The notes below the pieces were generated by a model. It ran no database searches. It had not been told where the DNA came from and saw only the letters and a program-made list of their open reading frames with translations. This document shows positions 45,308 through 55,500 of a DNA stretch of 64,000 nucleotides, in pieces. The DNA is from Dysgonomonas sp. 216 (GTDB lineage Bacteria > Bacteroidota > Bacteroidia > Bacteroidales > Dysgonomonadaceae): the NCBI RefSeq assembly GCF_010501065.1, contig NZ_QVMM01000001.1:45083-109082 (forward strand). Direction: 5' to 3'. How positions within the stretch are numbered: the stretch's first letter is position 1; every line of letters begins with the position of its first letter. Both the position numbers and the translations under genes were made by a program.

Positions 45308-46126
45308 TTAATTAGTATTAAGTACAATAACAATAATACTGAAGATGTAACTTACAGCTGTTGTTATTACAGTTAAGTTGAAAGATTTTTGTGTTCCTGA
45401 ACCCGAATCTCGTTGTTTTTCTTTATTAGGTGTAACATATACCACATCTCCTTGCTGAAGGTAAAAATGTGAAGAAGAAAACATTTCCGACGAAGTTAAA
45501 TCTACTCTATAGTACTGAGTATCTCCTTTATTATCTCGTCTGATCACTAATACATTTTCCCGCACCCCATGGGTTGTTAAATCTCGAGCTGCAGTTATTG
45601 CGTCTAAAACCGTTACATATTGACTTTTAAACTCATATTTTCCAGGAGAGTTAACTTGTCCAAGCACCGACACAGAAAAGTTCATTAGCCGAACAGTCAC
45701 TATCGGATCTTTCACATATTCTTCGAGCTTTAAAGTTACATAAGCCGTAATTTCTTCGGTTGTTTTCCCCTCAACATACACACGTCCTAACCCCGGCATA
45801 TTAATACTTCCATCAGCATCTACTATGTATGTCTGTAAAGTTTGGCTTTGCCCTACAGTACGCCCTATTTTTACATCCGGCATTGAAGAAGACGTAGACG
45901 ACACCATTGGCAGATTAAACCCAGCAACAGCCTGTGGATCTCTCGCCGAGACGACAATTGATAATTCATCATCTACTTTTATTTTAACAGGGCTAAAATT
46001 TTCAGGCTTGTCAAAGAATCCCTGATTATTCTTATCAATATCTTCAAAATAGCTTATACCCTTAGGCGTAGAACACGCAAATCCTATCCAAGCTAGAATA
46101 AGGCTAAACAGTAGAATTTTTTTCAT
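45308..46126 (-). CDS. wza: Wza-like polysaccharide export lipoprotein
   Basis: 272 residues. Lipobox GFAC (cysteine 18). Poly_export domain (VDDELSIVVSARDPQAV, YIVDADGSINMPGLGRVYVEG) followed by a SLBB region (VLGQVNSPGKYEF, VTVLDAITAARDL). C-terminal membrane helix (about 250-268) in place of the Wza alpha-barrel helix. Forms the outer-membrane export channel for capsule or exopolysaccharide with Wzc below it. First gene of the operon, behind a consensus promoter. Confidence 0.92.
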   Translation of the reverse strand: MKKILLFSLILAWIGFACSTPKGISYFEDIDKNNQGFFDKPENFSPVKIKVDDELSIVVSARDPQAVAGFNLPMVSSTSSSMPDVKIGRTVGQSQTLQTYIVDADGSINMPGLGRVYVEGKTTEEITAYVTLKLEEYVKDPIVTVRLMNFSVSVLGQVNSPGKYEFKSQYVTVLDAITAARDLTTHGVRENVLVIRRDNKGDTQYYRVDLTSSEMFSSSHFYLQQGDVVYVTPNKEKQRDSGSGTQKSFNLTVITTAVSYIFSIIVIVLNTN

Positions 46127-46259
46127 AATTTATATAATACAATATCCTATGGTTATTAGAAAACAAACGTGAATAAAACAGTTTTATTGTAATTGGCGAA
46201 CTTTTAATTAATATTTATTACTAGTGAAAACCAACACCAAAGCCTTTTTCAAAAAAGAA

Positions 46260-46289
46260 CAAAGATAACTTCTAAAATCGAGTTATCAA
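46260..46289 (-). promoter_or_regulatory. Promoter of the polysaccharide operon
   Basis: Minus strand: TTG (46289-46287), 19-bp spacer, TATCTTTG (46267-46260). Exact consensus; leaves a leader of about 125 nt before wza. Confidence 0.8.
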
Positions 46290-46342
46290 CATACTGTTAA
46301 TAAAAAAATGTAGAAAAAGAACCCGATACATTACTTTCTAAT

Positions 46343-46350
46343 TATATTTG
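46343..46350 (+). promoter_or_regulatory. -7 box directly before the HU-CCDC81 gene
   Basis: TATATTTG, 4 bp before ATG 46355. Transcription from this box would start at or within a few bases of the start codon, so the mRNA may be leaderless. No TTG at -33. Confidence 0.5.
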
Positions 46351-46354
46351 TAAA

Positions 46355-47368
46355 ATGAAAGATTTAGTATCTCATATCGAATTTTTAATCCTTGAACATG
46401 AATATGTAATAATACCTGATTTAGGTGGCTTTATATTGAACAAAGAGTCGGCATATGTTGGCTTTAACGGACAAATAATGCCTCCCTCATTCAGCTTGGG
46501 TTTTAATGCCGAACTCCGTTTCAATGATGGTTTATTGGTAGAATCATACATGCAACAATACTCTATTTCGTACGATTCTGCACTAAATAAAATAAACTAT
46601 GCAGTTAACGAACTGAAAGTTGTATTAAACAGTAAAGGCTCTTTTGATTTCGGAAGCTTAGGAACACTTAATTTATCTGACGAAAATAGGATTTTATTTA
46701 CTCCCATTTCAAAAGTTTTCAACAACCATCCACGCGTATGGGGTTACTCTCCAATTGCATTAAAACGGCTATCTGAACTATCCTCTGGACATGCAGAAAT
46801 TTCAGCAAATAAAAAGGCCATTAGAAAATTAAACCTTACTAAAATTTCGGCTATTGCTGGTGCCGCTGCCGTTGCTATACTTCTTTTTTCTACAATATCA
46901 TTTAGCGATGGAGTATTAAACAAAGTACAACAATCGGGATTTATTTCCAACTTATCAATAAAACACGGAGAAACAATACCGAACTATCACTCGAACAAAG
47001 ATTTTAACAGCGAAAATTTATTTGAAAACAGAAATCAATTCATCATTACTAATTCTCAAAAAGACGAGATAGTAGTCAATGGCAATACTACAACAGAAGC
47101 AAAAATAGAAACTATTGAACCTGTTAAAATCGAAAGAAATAAGCAATATTATATCATAGTAGGTAGTGACACACAAAAACCACAAGCAAACAGATTGTTA
47201 GCTAAATTCAAAAATAAAGGCTTTAGCAATGCTAACATTGTGAACTCGTCAAATCGTTATCGAATATACGTAGCTTCTTTCTTTAACAAAGATGAAGCCA
47301 ACAGATATCTGAATGAATTTCGAACAAAAAATCCGTATTTAAAAGACGCCTGGTTATATACTAAATAA
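46355..47368 (+). CDS. HU-CCDC81 and SPOR domain protein
   Basis: 337 residues. Two HU/IHF-like CCDC81-type domains (about 1-60, HIEFLILEHEYVIIPDLGGF, and 60-125), a membrane helix (about 162-182), a linker, and a C-terminal SPOR domain (about 262-337, YYIIVGSDTQKPQANRLLAKF, IYVASFFNKDEA) that binds denuded peptidoglycan. In Bacteroidota this combination is a recognised protein that may tether DNA or the chromosome to the septal wall; that function is not proven. Confidence 0.88.
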   Translation: MKDLVSHIEFLILEHEYVIIPDLGGFILNKESAYVGFNGQIMPPSFSLGFNAELRFNDGLLVESYMQQYSISYDSALNKINYAVNELKVVLNSKGSFDFGSLGTLNLSDENRILFTPISKVFNNHPRVWGYSPIALKRLSELSSGHAEISANKKAIRKLNLTKISAIAGAAAVAILLFSTISFSDGVLNKVQQSGFISNLSIKHGETIPNYHSNKDFNSENLFENRNQFIITNSQKDEIVVNGNTTTEAKIETIEPVKIERNKQYYIIVGSDTQKPQANRLLAKFKNKGFSNANIVNSSNRYRIYVASFFNKDEANRYLNEFRTKNPYLKDAWLYTK

Positions 47369-47374
47369 AAAGAC

Positions 47375-47420
47375 AAAACAATAAATGCTTCTCACAGAGA
47401 AGCATTTATTGTTTTACAGA
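47375..47420. terminator. Strong bidirectional terminator
   Basis: Perfect 19-bp inverted repeat, 47375-47393 with 47397-47415, 3-nt loop (ACA), outer AAAACAATAAA and TTTATTGTTTT. Sits between the convergent HU-CCDC81 and GH43 genes. Confidence 0.92.
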
Positions 47421-47442
47421 TATAATAATCATCAATCGTCTT

Positions 47443-48570
47443 TTAGTCAAAATCATTCAACGACCATCTATCCATCCATTTTAAAACAGGCTTGTTATCC
47501 TCAAATAATATTGGCAACCACACATATCTACCATCAATAGGATTAGATGGAATCCAGCGATCGCCCATATATACAAATAAATTTTCCTTCCCTTGCACAT
47601 GCAGAATATAAGTGCTCTGCGAATGAAATGTTAGCTCTGAATCTTCACCTCTACACGGGTTAGGATGTTGAGACCATGTTCCAAAAATAGAAGAAGCCGA
47701 AAACATACGTGCCTCATTTGGTTTCCAACCTGTACAACCCGAAGTTATCATCCAATAAACCCCATCTTTCTTAAAAATTGCCGGAGCTTCATTGTATTTT
47801 GCCGGAAATATTCGAATATATTTACCTGTATAGCCCAAATAATCATCAGTTAATTCTGCTATCTGTAATGTAGCATTATCTTCGGACGAATATATGTGAT
47901 ATGCTTTACTATCATCATCTACAAACAAAGTCATATCACGAGACATTTGTCCTCCTTTAAAATCGCGTCGAAGAAACATTCCATTCTCCATTGCCCGAAG
48001 CCATTCAGGAGTCCAAGACTTAAAGTCAGATTCCTTTTTGTTCAACTTCTTTTGAGAATCCGGTATGTTAATGGGCCATATTCCGGCATTTACTCGTCCG
48101 TTTTTAACTAAAACATAGGGCCCCGCAGCATTATCACTAATAGCTACACCAACATGAGCAGCGTTATATCCTTGACCTTTAAGTTCGAGATGAAAATACA
48201 TTACAAACTTACCTGTCTTCTCATTAAAAATAACCTTAGGTCTTTCAATAATACATCCCTTTGTTATAGAACTATTCTTATCGTCAGAAACAGGTAATGC
48301 AATCTGCTCAAATGTCCAATCATATAAATTAGTAGATGAATAACATGTCACTCCCACCAACGCATCATTTGAGTGTTCTCCTTTATGCTCCCCAAACCAA
48401 TAGTAAGTTCCTTTATGATAAAGAATTCCTCCTCCATGAGCATTTATTATCTTACCATCGGTATCGAACCAAAGTTTGCCCGGATAAAAACTCTTTTGCT
48501 TTTGCGCATGTAATACTATTATGCTTGCTAAGCCTATTAAAAATAGGCTTAGCAACTTTGACTTGTTCAT
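47443..48570 (-). CDS. Glycoside hydrolase family 43-type protein
   Basis: 375 residues. Signal peptide 1-22 (ends VLHAQ). Five-bladed propeller features of GH43: DTDGKIINAHGGGILYHKGTY, then YYWFGEHKG, IIERPKVIFNEKTGKFVMYFH, NEAPAIFKKDGVYWMITSGCTGW and FVYMGDRWIPSN. This form, with HGGGI and GDRW, is that of exported GH43 enzymes acting on galactans or arabinans of plant or host glycans. It precedes an aldose 1-epimerase lipoprotein, consistent with release and mutarotation of galactose (inference). Confidence 0.85.
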   Translation of the reverse strand: MNKSKLLSLFLIGLASIIVLHAQKQKSFYPGKLWFDTDGKIINAHGGGILYHKGTYYWFGEHKGEHSNDALVGVTCYSSTNLYDWTFEQIALPVSDDKNSSITKGCIIERPKVIFNEKTGKFVMYFHLELKGQGYNAAHVGVAISDNAAGPYVLVKNGRVNAGIWPINIPDSQKKLNKKESDFKSWTPEWLRAMENGMFLRRDFKGGQMSRDMTLFVDDDSKAYHIYSSEDNATLQIAELTDDYLGYTGKYIRIFPAKYNEAPAIFKKDGVYWMITSGCTGWKPNEARMFSASSIFGTWSQHPNPCRGEDSELTFHSQSTYILHVQGKENLFVYMGDRWIPSNPIDGRYVWLPILFEDNKPVLKWMDRWSLNDFD

Positions 48571-48602
48571 AATCTATAATAGAATTGAAACTAAAATCCC
48601 AA

Positions 48603-49745
48603 TTATTTTTTCACAGAGAATTTAAAGATAGTATGGCTCTCATACTTTTCTCCGGGACGAAGCGTTGCCGATGGCCAATCCTTCTTATTAGGAGCATCCG
48701 GATATTTTTGAGTCTCGAGGCAAACACCTACCCTTTGTTGATATGTAACACCTTGTTTTCCTTTAACTGTACCATCTAAAAAGTTTCCTGCATAAAACTG
48801 AATACCCGGCTCTGTAGTATAAACATCTAATACAATACCGCTTTTAAGAGATTCCAGTGTTGCCGCCACTTTTGCTATATCACCATTAGTATTTAATACC
48901 CAATTATGATCATATCCATTTCCATTTTTCAACTGATCGAATTCGAAATTATCAATACGACTACCAATAGCTGTTGGTACACGAAAATCCATATCAGTAC
49001 CTTCAACCGTAAGAATTTCACCTGTAGTCATGAACGTGGTATCAACAGGAGTATAACTATCAGCATTTAAGGTCAGTAACCAATCTTTGCTACTAACTGT
49101 AGCATCTCCATCTAAATTGAAGTAAGAGTGATTAGTCATATTTATAATCGTAGCTTTATCTGTTTCTGCTGCGTATTTAATATCAATTGCATTATCTTCT
49201 GTCAATGTATAAGTAACTTTACAATCTAGATTACCGGGATAGCCCTGTTCTCCATCTTTTGCTAAATAGCTTAATTCTATAGTTTTATCATCTATTTGCG
49301 TTGCATTATACACTGCATACTGAAAACCTTTTGGTCCGCCGTGTAGCGAATGCCCGAAGTTATTGATAGGCAACTGAAAATGCTCCCCATCCAATTCGAA
49401 ATGTCCCTTATTTATACGATTTGCATAACGACCAATAGCAGCACCAAAATCAGATGGTATATTCAAATAGTCTTGAATTGAATCGAAACCAAGAACCACA
49501 TCTTTCATTTGTCCATCCTTATCCGGAATCATTATCGATACTATACGTGCCCCAAAATTTGTTATACAAACTTCCATGCCTGCCGAATTCTTCAACACAT
49601 ACAAATCTGTACCCTTTCCGTTTGTTTCTGTTTCAAAGTTTTTCTTATCCAAGCCCGATAAAGTTAATTCTGGAGCTGCTTTTTTCTCTGTACAACTAAA
49701 CGCCAAAACAGACGCTGCAAATAATGCTAAAAATGTTTTTTTCAT
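48603..49745 (-). CDS. galM: Aldose 1-epimerase, lipoprotein
   Basis: 380 residues. Lipobox LAFSC (cysteine 18). GalM features: IVSIMIPDKDGQ and VVLGFD at the start, AAIGRYANRI, NHSYFNLDGD with the catalytic histidine, NGYDHNWVL, and the C-terminal VCLETQKYPDAPN containing the catalytic glutamate. It interconverts the alpha and beta forms of galactose or other aldoses. The lipoprotein signal puts it in the envelope, where it fits the exported GH43 gene 32 bp downstream in the same direction. Confidence 0.92.
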   Translation of the reverse strand: MKKTFLALFAASVLAFSCTEKKAAPELTLSGLDKKNFETETNGKGTDLYVLKNSAGMEVCITNFGARIVSIMIPDKDGQMKDVVLGFDSIQDYLNIPSDFGAAIGRYANRINKGHFELDGEHFQLPINNFGHSLHGGPKGFQYAVYNATQIDDKTIELSYLAKDGEQGYPGNLDCKVTYTLTEDNAIDIKYAAETDKATIINMTNHSYFNLDGDATVSSKDWLLTLNADSYTPVDTTFMTTGEILTVEGTDMDFRVPTAIGSRIDNFEFDQLKNGNGYDHNWVLNTNGDIAKVAATLESLKSGIVLDVYTTEPGIQFYAGNFLDGTVKGKQGVTYQQRVGVCLETQKYPDAPNKKDWPSATLRPGEKYESHTIFKFSVKK

Positions 49746-49770
49746 GATTTATAATATTATATAAGTTAGA

Positions 49771-50478
49771 TTATTTCAATAAAAAGCTAAAATCGTCACC
49801 ACTACTTAATTCCTCTGTTTGTTTGCCGTACTTAAATATTCGAGCTGTTTTTTCGCCTTTCAATCTAAGCACCCCCTGATCAAAGTGTAACATTGTACCT
49901 TCCCTCAAACCCACAACATATATATCTTTATTTTCGGCAACAAACTCCATTATGCGCATTTCTCGGGTTTCTCCTCCATGCCCCACAGGGTTCGTATCTA
50001 AATAGTGTGGATTAATCTGAAAAGGTATAAGTCCTATTGTATCGAATCCTTTCGGATCTATTATAGGCATATCATTTGTCGTGCGTAATGTTGGGCATGC
50101 AACATTCGATCCTGCGCTCCAGCCAATATATGGAGTACCACCCTCTACTTTCGACTTTATTACAGACATCAAATTTTCATCATGAAGCATTCTAACTAAT
50201 TTCCATGTATTTCCTCCACCCACAACTATAGCATCTGCTTCCTGAATGGCTTCACGAGGATTATCATAGCGATGTATACCTTTTACTTCCTGACCCAACT
50301 CCCGAAATCGGGCATTTACCCGTTCTTCATATTCATCATAAGAGATAGTTATTGCAGCATAAGGAATAAAGACTATTTTTAATGAATCCTTTCCTAAGAA
50401 AGAAGCAATTTCATGTTTCGGGTAATCTAAATACTCTTCTCCCGGATTTGTAGAATTACTAAGCAAAAGTAATTTCAT
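49771..50478 (-). CDS. pepE: Peptidase E (S51 dipeptidase)
   Basis: 235 residues from ATG 50478 (MKLLLLSNSTNPGE); a TTG/ATG opening at 50511 is unlikely. The S51 motif GWSAGSN has the nucleophile S121, and NPHYLD has H158. It cleaves Asp-X dipeptides and is cytoplasmic. The length fits E. coli PepE (229). It is upstream of galM and GH43 in the same direction; a -7 box TATATTTG lies 48 bp before the start. Confidence 0.92.
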   Translation of the reverse strand: MKLLLLSNSTNPGEEYLDYPKHEIASFLGKDSLKIVFIPYAAITISYDEYEERVNARFRELGQEVKGIHRYDNPREAIQEADAIVVGGGNTWKLVRMLHDENLMSVIKSKVEGGTPYIGWSAGSNVACPTLRTTNDMPIIDPKGFDTIGLIPFQINPHYLDTNPVGHGGETREMRIMEFVAENKDIYVVGLREGTMLHFDQGVLRLKGEKTARIFKYGKQTEELSSGDDFSFLLK

Positions 50479-50525
50479 AGCACTAAAAGATAATAGATTT
50501 GATACAAGCAAAAACCTTAAATTTA

Positions 50526-50533
50526 CAAATATA
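50526..50533 (-). promoter_or_regulatory. -7 box for pepE and the galM/GH43 genes
   Basis: Minus-strand TATATTTG, 48 bp before pepE; no -33 TTG at the right distance. Confidence 0.45.
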
Positions 50534-50585
50534 ATTATTTAAGGCAAAAATGCGTTTTTTAATACACTAATAAATTTGCAATACT

Positions 50586-50623
50586 AAATAAAAAAGCCCG
50601 GATGATACTTTTCAACCGGAGCT
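50586..50623 (-). terminator. Terminator after DUF4293
   Basis: Arms AGCCCGG (50595-50601) and CCGGAGCT (50616-50623) with one bulge; the A-run at 50587-50594 gives the U-tract. Confidence 0.7.
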
Positions 50624-50650
50624 CTATATTTTAATCCACACAAAAGATTT

Positions 50651-51106
50651 TTATCTGATTCGATCTAGCGAACGAACAAGTTTTTCATCTGATTTGATCT
50701 TCAATTGTGCCAACACATTAAATATTAATGATATAAACGGAAGTACTACACCGTATTGAACTGTCTGAAAATCGATATTTGCTGAACCCTGCCCCGAACA
50801 TGAATAAACAGCTATAGTTACATATAAAAACAGGATTAAAACAGTATTAACTGAACATATCACTATTTGTTTCTTCCTGTTTTTATACAAAAAGATACAG
50901 ATAAAAGCCAATAACGTTATCAAACCCATTATAGAAACTACTCCCCATGTTGCAAGCACCTTTTGAGACTCCAAAAAAACTCCAAGACTTCTCATTTCAA
51001 GAAGATTTCCCTGAGCATCCTTAAATATTGCCAATGGAGAAATAGCTGCAACTGCCATCAATACCGAAACTAATAAAAGATATACAGATTGTATACGTTG
51101 CAACAT
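50651..51106 (-). CDS. DUF4293-family membrane protein
   Basis: 151 residues with four membrane helices; MLQRIQSVYLLLVSVLMA at the start and VQYGVVLPFISLIFNVLA near the end are typical of DUF4293. Function unknown. It is 3 bp after rpoZ and so co-transcribed with it, a common Bacteroidota arrangement. Confidence 0.88.
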   Translation of the reverse strand: MLQRIQSVYLLLVSVLMAVAAISPLAIFKDAQGNLLEMRSLGVFLESQKVLATWGVVSIMGLITLLAFICIFLYKNRKKQIVICSVNTVLILFLYVTIAVYSCSGQGSANIDFQTVQYGVVLPFISLIFNVLAQLKIKSDEKLVRSLDRIR

Positions 51107-51109
51107 AAT

Positions 51110-51442
51110 TTAGAAATTATCTTTGTCTTTATTCGGATTACGGTAGTACAATTTTCCTTCAATATACTCTTGTGCAGCCAATAATGTTGGTTTAGGCAAT
51201 TTTTCGTAATAACGAGAAATCTCGATTTGCTCTCTGTTTTCAAATACTTCCTCAAGATTATCGCTATACGATGCAAATTCTTGTAATTTACGGTCAAGAT
51301 CTTGTTTCATTTCAACAGCAATCTGATTTGCTCTTTTTCCCATTATCCTAACCGACTCGTATACATTTTGAGTATCTGCGCTTACTGCCATCATATCACG
51401 AGTTACAGTAGTAGCAGGAGCATTCGATTTTTTATAATCCAT
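51110..51442 (-). CDS. rpoZ: RNA polymerase omega subunit (Bacteroidota type)
   Basis: 110 residues. The Rpb6/omega-like core is NVYESVRIMGKRANQIAVEMK (residues about 26-46), followed by FENREQIEISRYYEKLPKPTLLAAQEYIEG, the Bacteroidota form, which is longer than the Proteobacterial omega. It helps assemble RNA polymerase by holding the beta' subunit. Between bamD and DUF4293. Confidence 0.88.
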   Translation of the reverse strand: MDYKKSNAPATTVTRDMMAVSADTQNVYESVRIMGKRANQIAVEMKQDLDRKLQEFASYSDNLEEVFENREQIEISRYYEKLPKPTLLAAQEYIEGKLYYRNPNKDKDNF

Positions 51443-51538
51443 AATATATTTATTATATAATCTTTATGTTAATTTTCAATCCGCTTTACACGAGCCTGCA
51501 TAGTAAAGATTAAAATGCATTAACTCTTAAAACGCTTT

Positions 51539-52384
51539 TTATTCTTTAGATGAAGAAGCATCTGCTCCCGTACCTAATTCTATTTGCTCGCCCAGTTCCT
51601 GTAACGATGCTTTATAGTATTTAGTTACTTCATCTTTATATTTACCTTCCGGAAACATATTCAGATAGTTATAATATTCATCAATAACATCTCTAAATCG
51701 TACTGATTTACGCGCATCAATACTGTTAGCTGCCAACTCGTAACGAGATCTTACTACAAGTATCTGAAACTCTTCTGCTAATTTCGAAAACGGATAAACC
51801 CGTAACGACTCACGTGCTGTTATAACACAAGCTTCGTAATTATTACCCATGTAGTTTCCCAAATTATAGTATAGTCGGGCTGCCATATAATCCTTATATG
51901 CTAACTTATCCTGTAATTCGAACATATATTCCTGAGCTAACTGAACTTTATCGCTCTGTGGATAATATTCAAGAAAGTTTTGAAATTCCTGAATAGCCTT
52001 GTATGTACTCGACTGATCTAAACGAGGATCAGGCGAATCCAAGAACATGCTATATGCAGCTGAAAACCTTGCATTTTCGGTATATTCTCCTTTCGGATAA
52101 GTAGTATAATAGGTTTTATAGTACTGAGTTGCCGTCTCGTAATTTTTATCGTAATAAAAGGCCTGCGCTAAAAGGAATAACGACTCTTCAGCTTTTGATG
52201 TTCCTTTAAATATGGGAACTAATTCTTCAAGTAAAGTGATAGTTCGTCCATATCTCTTCTCTTCATAATACTTCTTAGCATAAGTGTATTTTAACTCATA
52301 ATCTGAACTTTTCAGTATCTTATTATATTCGCCACAAGAAGCTAATAATAGAGAAAAAATAAAAATATAAAGAATTTTCTTCAT
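51539..52384 (-). CDS. bamD: BamD outer-membrane assembly lipoprotein
   Basis: 281 residues. Lipobox LLLASC (cysteine 17). TPR repeats typical of BamD: RYGRTITLLEELVPIFKGTSKAEE, SLFLLAQAFYYDKNYETATQ, GEYTENARFSAAY with P-rich breaks, ending ELGEQIELG. It is the BAM complex lipoprotein that binds BamA and inserts beta-barrel proteins. In operon with rpoZ and DUF4293; a -7 box TACATTTG (minus strand) lies 27 bp upstream of the start. Confidence 0.92.
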   Translation of the reverse strand: MKKILYIFIFSLLLASCGEYNKILKSSDYELKYTYAKKYYEEKRYGRTITLLEELVPIFKGTSKAEESLFLLAQAFYYDKNYETATQYYKTYYTTYPKGEYTENARFSAAYSMFLDSPDPRLDQSSTYKAIQEFQNFLEYYPQSDKVQLAQEYMFELQDKLAYKDYMAARLYYNLGNYMGNNYEACVITARESLRVYPFSKLAEEFQILVVRSRYELAANSIDARKSVRFRDVIDEYYNYLNMFPEGKYKDEVTKYYKASLQELGEQIELGTGADASSSKE

Positions 52385-52410
52385 CGTGCTTTGAGTTGTT
52401 TATTTATGCG

Positions 52411-52418
52411 CAAATGTA
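52411..52418 (-). promoter_or_regulatory. -7 box for bamD-rpoZ-DUF4293
   Basis: Minus-strand TACATTTG (TAnnTTTG), 27 bp before the bamD start. Confidence 0.5.
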
Positions 52419-52483
52419 AAGAAAGCCTTTTGTTTATCGAAAAAAAAACATTCAATTTATAGTTTATTTCGAAACTGTGTTTC

Positions 52484-52520
52484 AAAAAGAGAAGCATAGG
52501 TTTAATATGCTTCTCTTTTA
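52484..52520 (-). terminator. Terminator of the rpoBC operon
   Basis: Perfect 13-bp stem 52486-52498 / 52506-52518, 7-nt loop, A-run at 52484-52488 giving the U-tract on the minus strand. Confidence 0.88.
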
Positions 52521-52550
52521 TTATCTAAAAGATTAAAATATACTAATAAA

Positions 52551-55500
52551 TTACTCTACAGTATCGATATCAACTACAGTTCTGCGATTAGCCGAAACCC
52601 TGTCGAAATCTTCTTTTGCTCCGACAACAAGTTTTTCAAACTCTCGTTGTCCTGTACCGGCAGGAATTAAACGTCCACAAATAACGTTCTCTTTCAAACC
52701 ATCTAAACGGTCAACTTTAGCATTAATTGCAGCATCGTTCAATACCTTAGTAGTTTCCTGGAACGACGCAGCCGACATAAAGCTGGTTGTTTGCAGAGCC
52801 GCGCGAGTAATACCTTGCAGAATTTGATTAGCTGTAGCAGGTATTGCATCACGAACTTCAACCAAACGTAAGTCACGACGTTTCAACATCGAATTCTCAT
52901 CCCTTAGTTTACGGGCAGTTACAATCTGTCCTTGCTCGAAAGTTGTAGAATCTCCTGCATCAACAATCACTTTCTTACCCCATATACGGTCGTTTTCTTC
53001 CATCACATCGTTCTTGTCAACAACCTGTTGTTCAAGGAATCGAGTATCTCCCGGATCTACAATTTCAACCTTGCGCATCATCTGACGTACGATTACTTCA
53101 AAGTGTTTATCATTGATCTTCACACCTTGCAAGCGATATACGTCCTGAACTTCATTTACAATGTATTCCTGAACGGCTGTTGGCCCCATAATAGCGAGAA
53201 TGTCTGATGGAGTAGTTGCTCCGTCTGATAGAGGCATTCCGGCTCTAACAAAGTCATTTTCCTGAACAAGTATTTGTTTCGATAGAGGCACAAGATATTT
53301 CTTAACCTCACCAAGTTTCGAAGTTACAATAACCTCGCGGTTACCACGCTTAATTTTACCGAACGATACCTCTCCATCAATTTCCGACACTACGGCAGGA
53401 TTAGAAGGATTACGAGCTTCGAACAATTCGGTAACACGAGGAAGACCTCCGGTAATATCCCCGGCTTTACCTACTGCACGAGGCATCTTAACAAGAACAT
53501 CCCCTGCAATCATTGTATCGCCTTCTTCTTTTATTACGTGGGCACTTAATGGTAAACTGTATGTTTTAAGAACATTACCTTTCTCGTCCAAGATTTGAGC
53601 TTCAGGAGCTTTTGTCTTATCACGCGATTCTATAATGATTTTTTCTCTTAAACCTGTTTGTTCATCCGATTCAACTTTGTAAGTAACATTCTCGATAAGG
53701 TTTTCGAACTTGATACGTCCGGTTACCTCCGAAATAATTACCGCATTGAACGGGTCCCATTCACAAATCACATCACCTTTTTTAACTGTGGCGCCGTTTT
53801 TAAAGTATAGCTTAGCACCATAAGGTATGTTGTGAGTAAGTAATACAATATTTGTATTTGGATCTACAACACGAAGTTCAACCAAACGGCTTACAACAAC
53901 CTGATGTTTTTTACCATCTTCACCGGTCACATCTACAACACGAAGATCATCTATCTCCAGTATACCGTCGTATTTGGTTGTTATGTTACTTTCTGTTGCA
54001 ATATTCGAGGCAATACCCCCTACGTGGAACGTACGAAGTGTAAGCTGTGTACCCGGCTCTCCAATAGACTGTGCAGCAATAACACCAACAGCTTCACCCT
54101 TCTGTACCATATTACTTGTGGCAAGATTACGTCCGTAACATTTAGCACAAACACCACGTTTAGATTCACAAGTAAGTACCGAACGAATCTCAACACGTTC
54201 GATTGGTGAATTTTGAATAAATTGAGCTGCGTCTTCTTTAATTTCTTCGCCCGATTTCACAATAACCTCTCCTGTTTGAGGATGTTGTATATCATGAACC
54301 GATACACGACCCAGAATACGTTCGTATAGTGAAGCAACAACCTCTTCGTTGTTTTTCAACTCTGTACAAACAAGTCCGCGCAATGTACCACAGTCTTCTT
54401 CGTTGATAATTACATCTTGCGATACGTCAACTAGACGACGTGTTAAATATCCCGCATCGGCTGTCTTCAATGCTGTATCGGCAAGACCTTTACGCGCACC
54501 GTGGGTAGAGATAAAGTACTCTAACACAGACAAACCTTCTTTAAAGTTAGAAAGGATTGGGTTTTCAATAATCTGACCACCTTCTGCCCCACTCTTTTGT
54601 GGTTTAGCCATCAGCCCCCTCATACCCGAAAGCTGGCGAATCTGTTCTTTCGATCCACGAGCTCCGGAATCCAACATCATATATACCGAATTGAAACCTT
54701 GATTATCCTCAGATAACTGTTTCATCAAAATGTTAGATAAACGGGAGTTTATATGTGTCCAAGTATCAATAATCTGATTGTAACGTTCGTTGTAAGTAAT
54801 GAATCCCATGTTATAGTTATTCATTATCTGTTCAACTTCGTCGTATCCTTTCTGAACAAGTTCTTCTTTTTCTTCAGGAATAATCACATCTTCAAGGTTA
54901 AACGATAGTCCACCTTTGAATGCCATAGTATATCCTAAATCTTTAATATTATCAAGAAAATCAGCAGTTTTAGCAACTCCTGCTAACTTAATAATATTTC
55001 CGATAATATCCCTTAGTGATTTTTTAGAAAGTACCTCATTAATAAATCCAACTTCCGAAGGCGTAAACTGATTAACTAAAATACGGCCAACTGTAGTTTC
55101 ACGCATAATAAGAGCTTCTTTTCCGTTTTCGTCCAAGTCTCTTACATATACTTTTACTAAAGAGTGAATATCAACTTTCTTCTCATTATATGCAATGATT
55201 GCTTCTTCAGCACCATAGAAAGTTAACCCTTCGCCTATTGCTCCGGGACGTATTTTTGTTATATAATACAATCCCAAAACCATGTCCTGCGAAGGCACTG
55301 TAATAGGTGCTCCATTAGCAGGGTTCAAAATATTATGCGAAGCAAGCATCAACATTTGTGCTTCAAGCACAGCCTCATTACCTAAAGGTAAGTGCACCGC
55401 CATCTGGTCACCATCGAAGTCGGCATTGAACGCCGTACAAGCAAGAGGGTGCAACTGAATAGCTTTACCTTCAATCATTTTTGGCTGGAAGGCCTGTATA

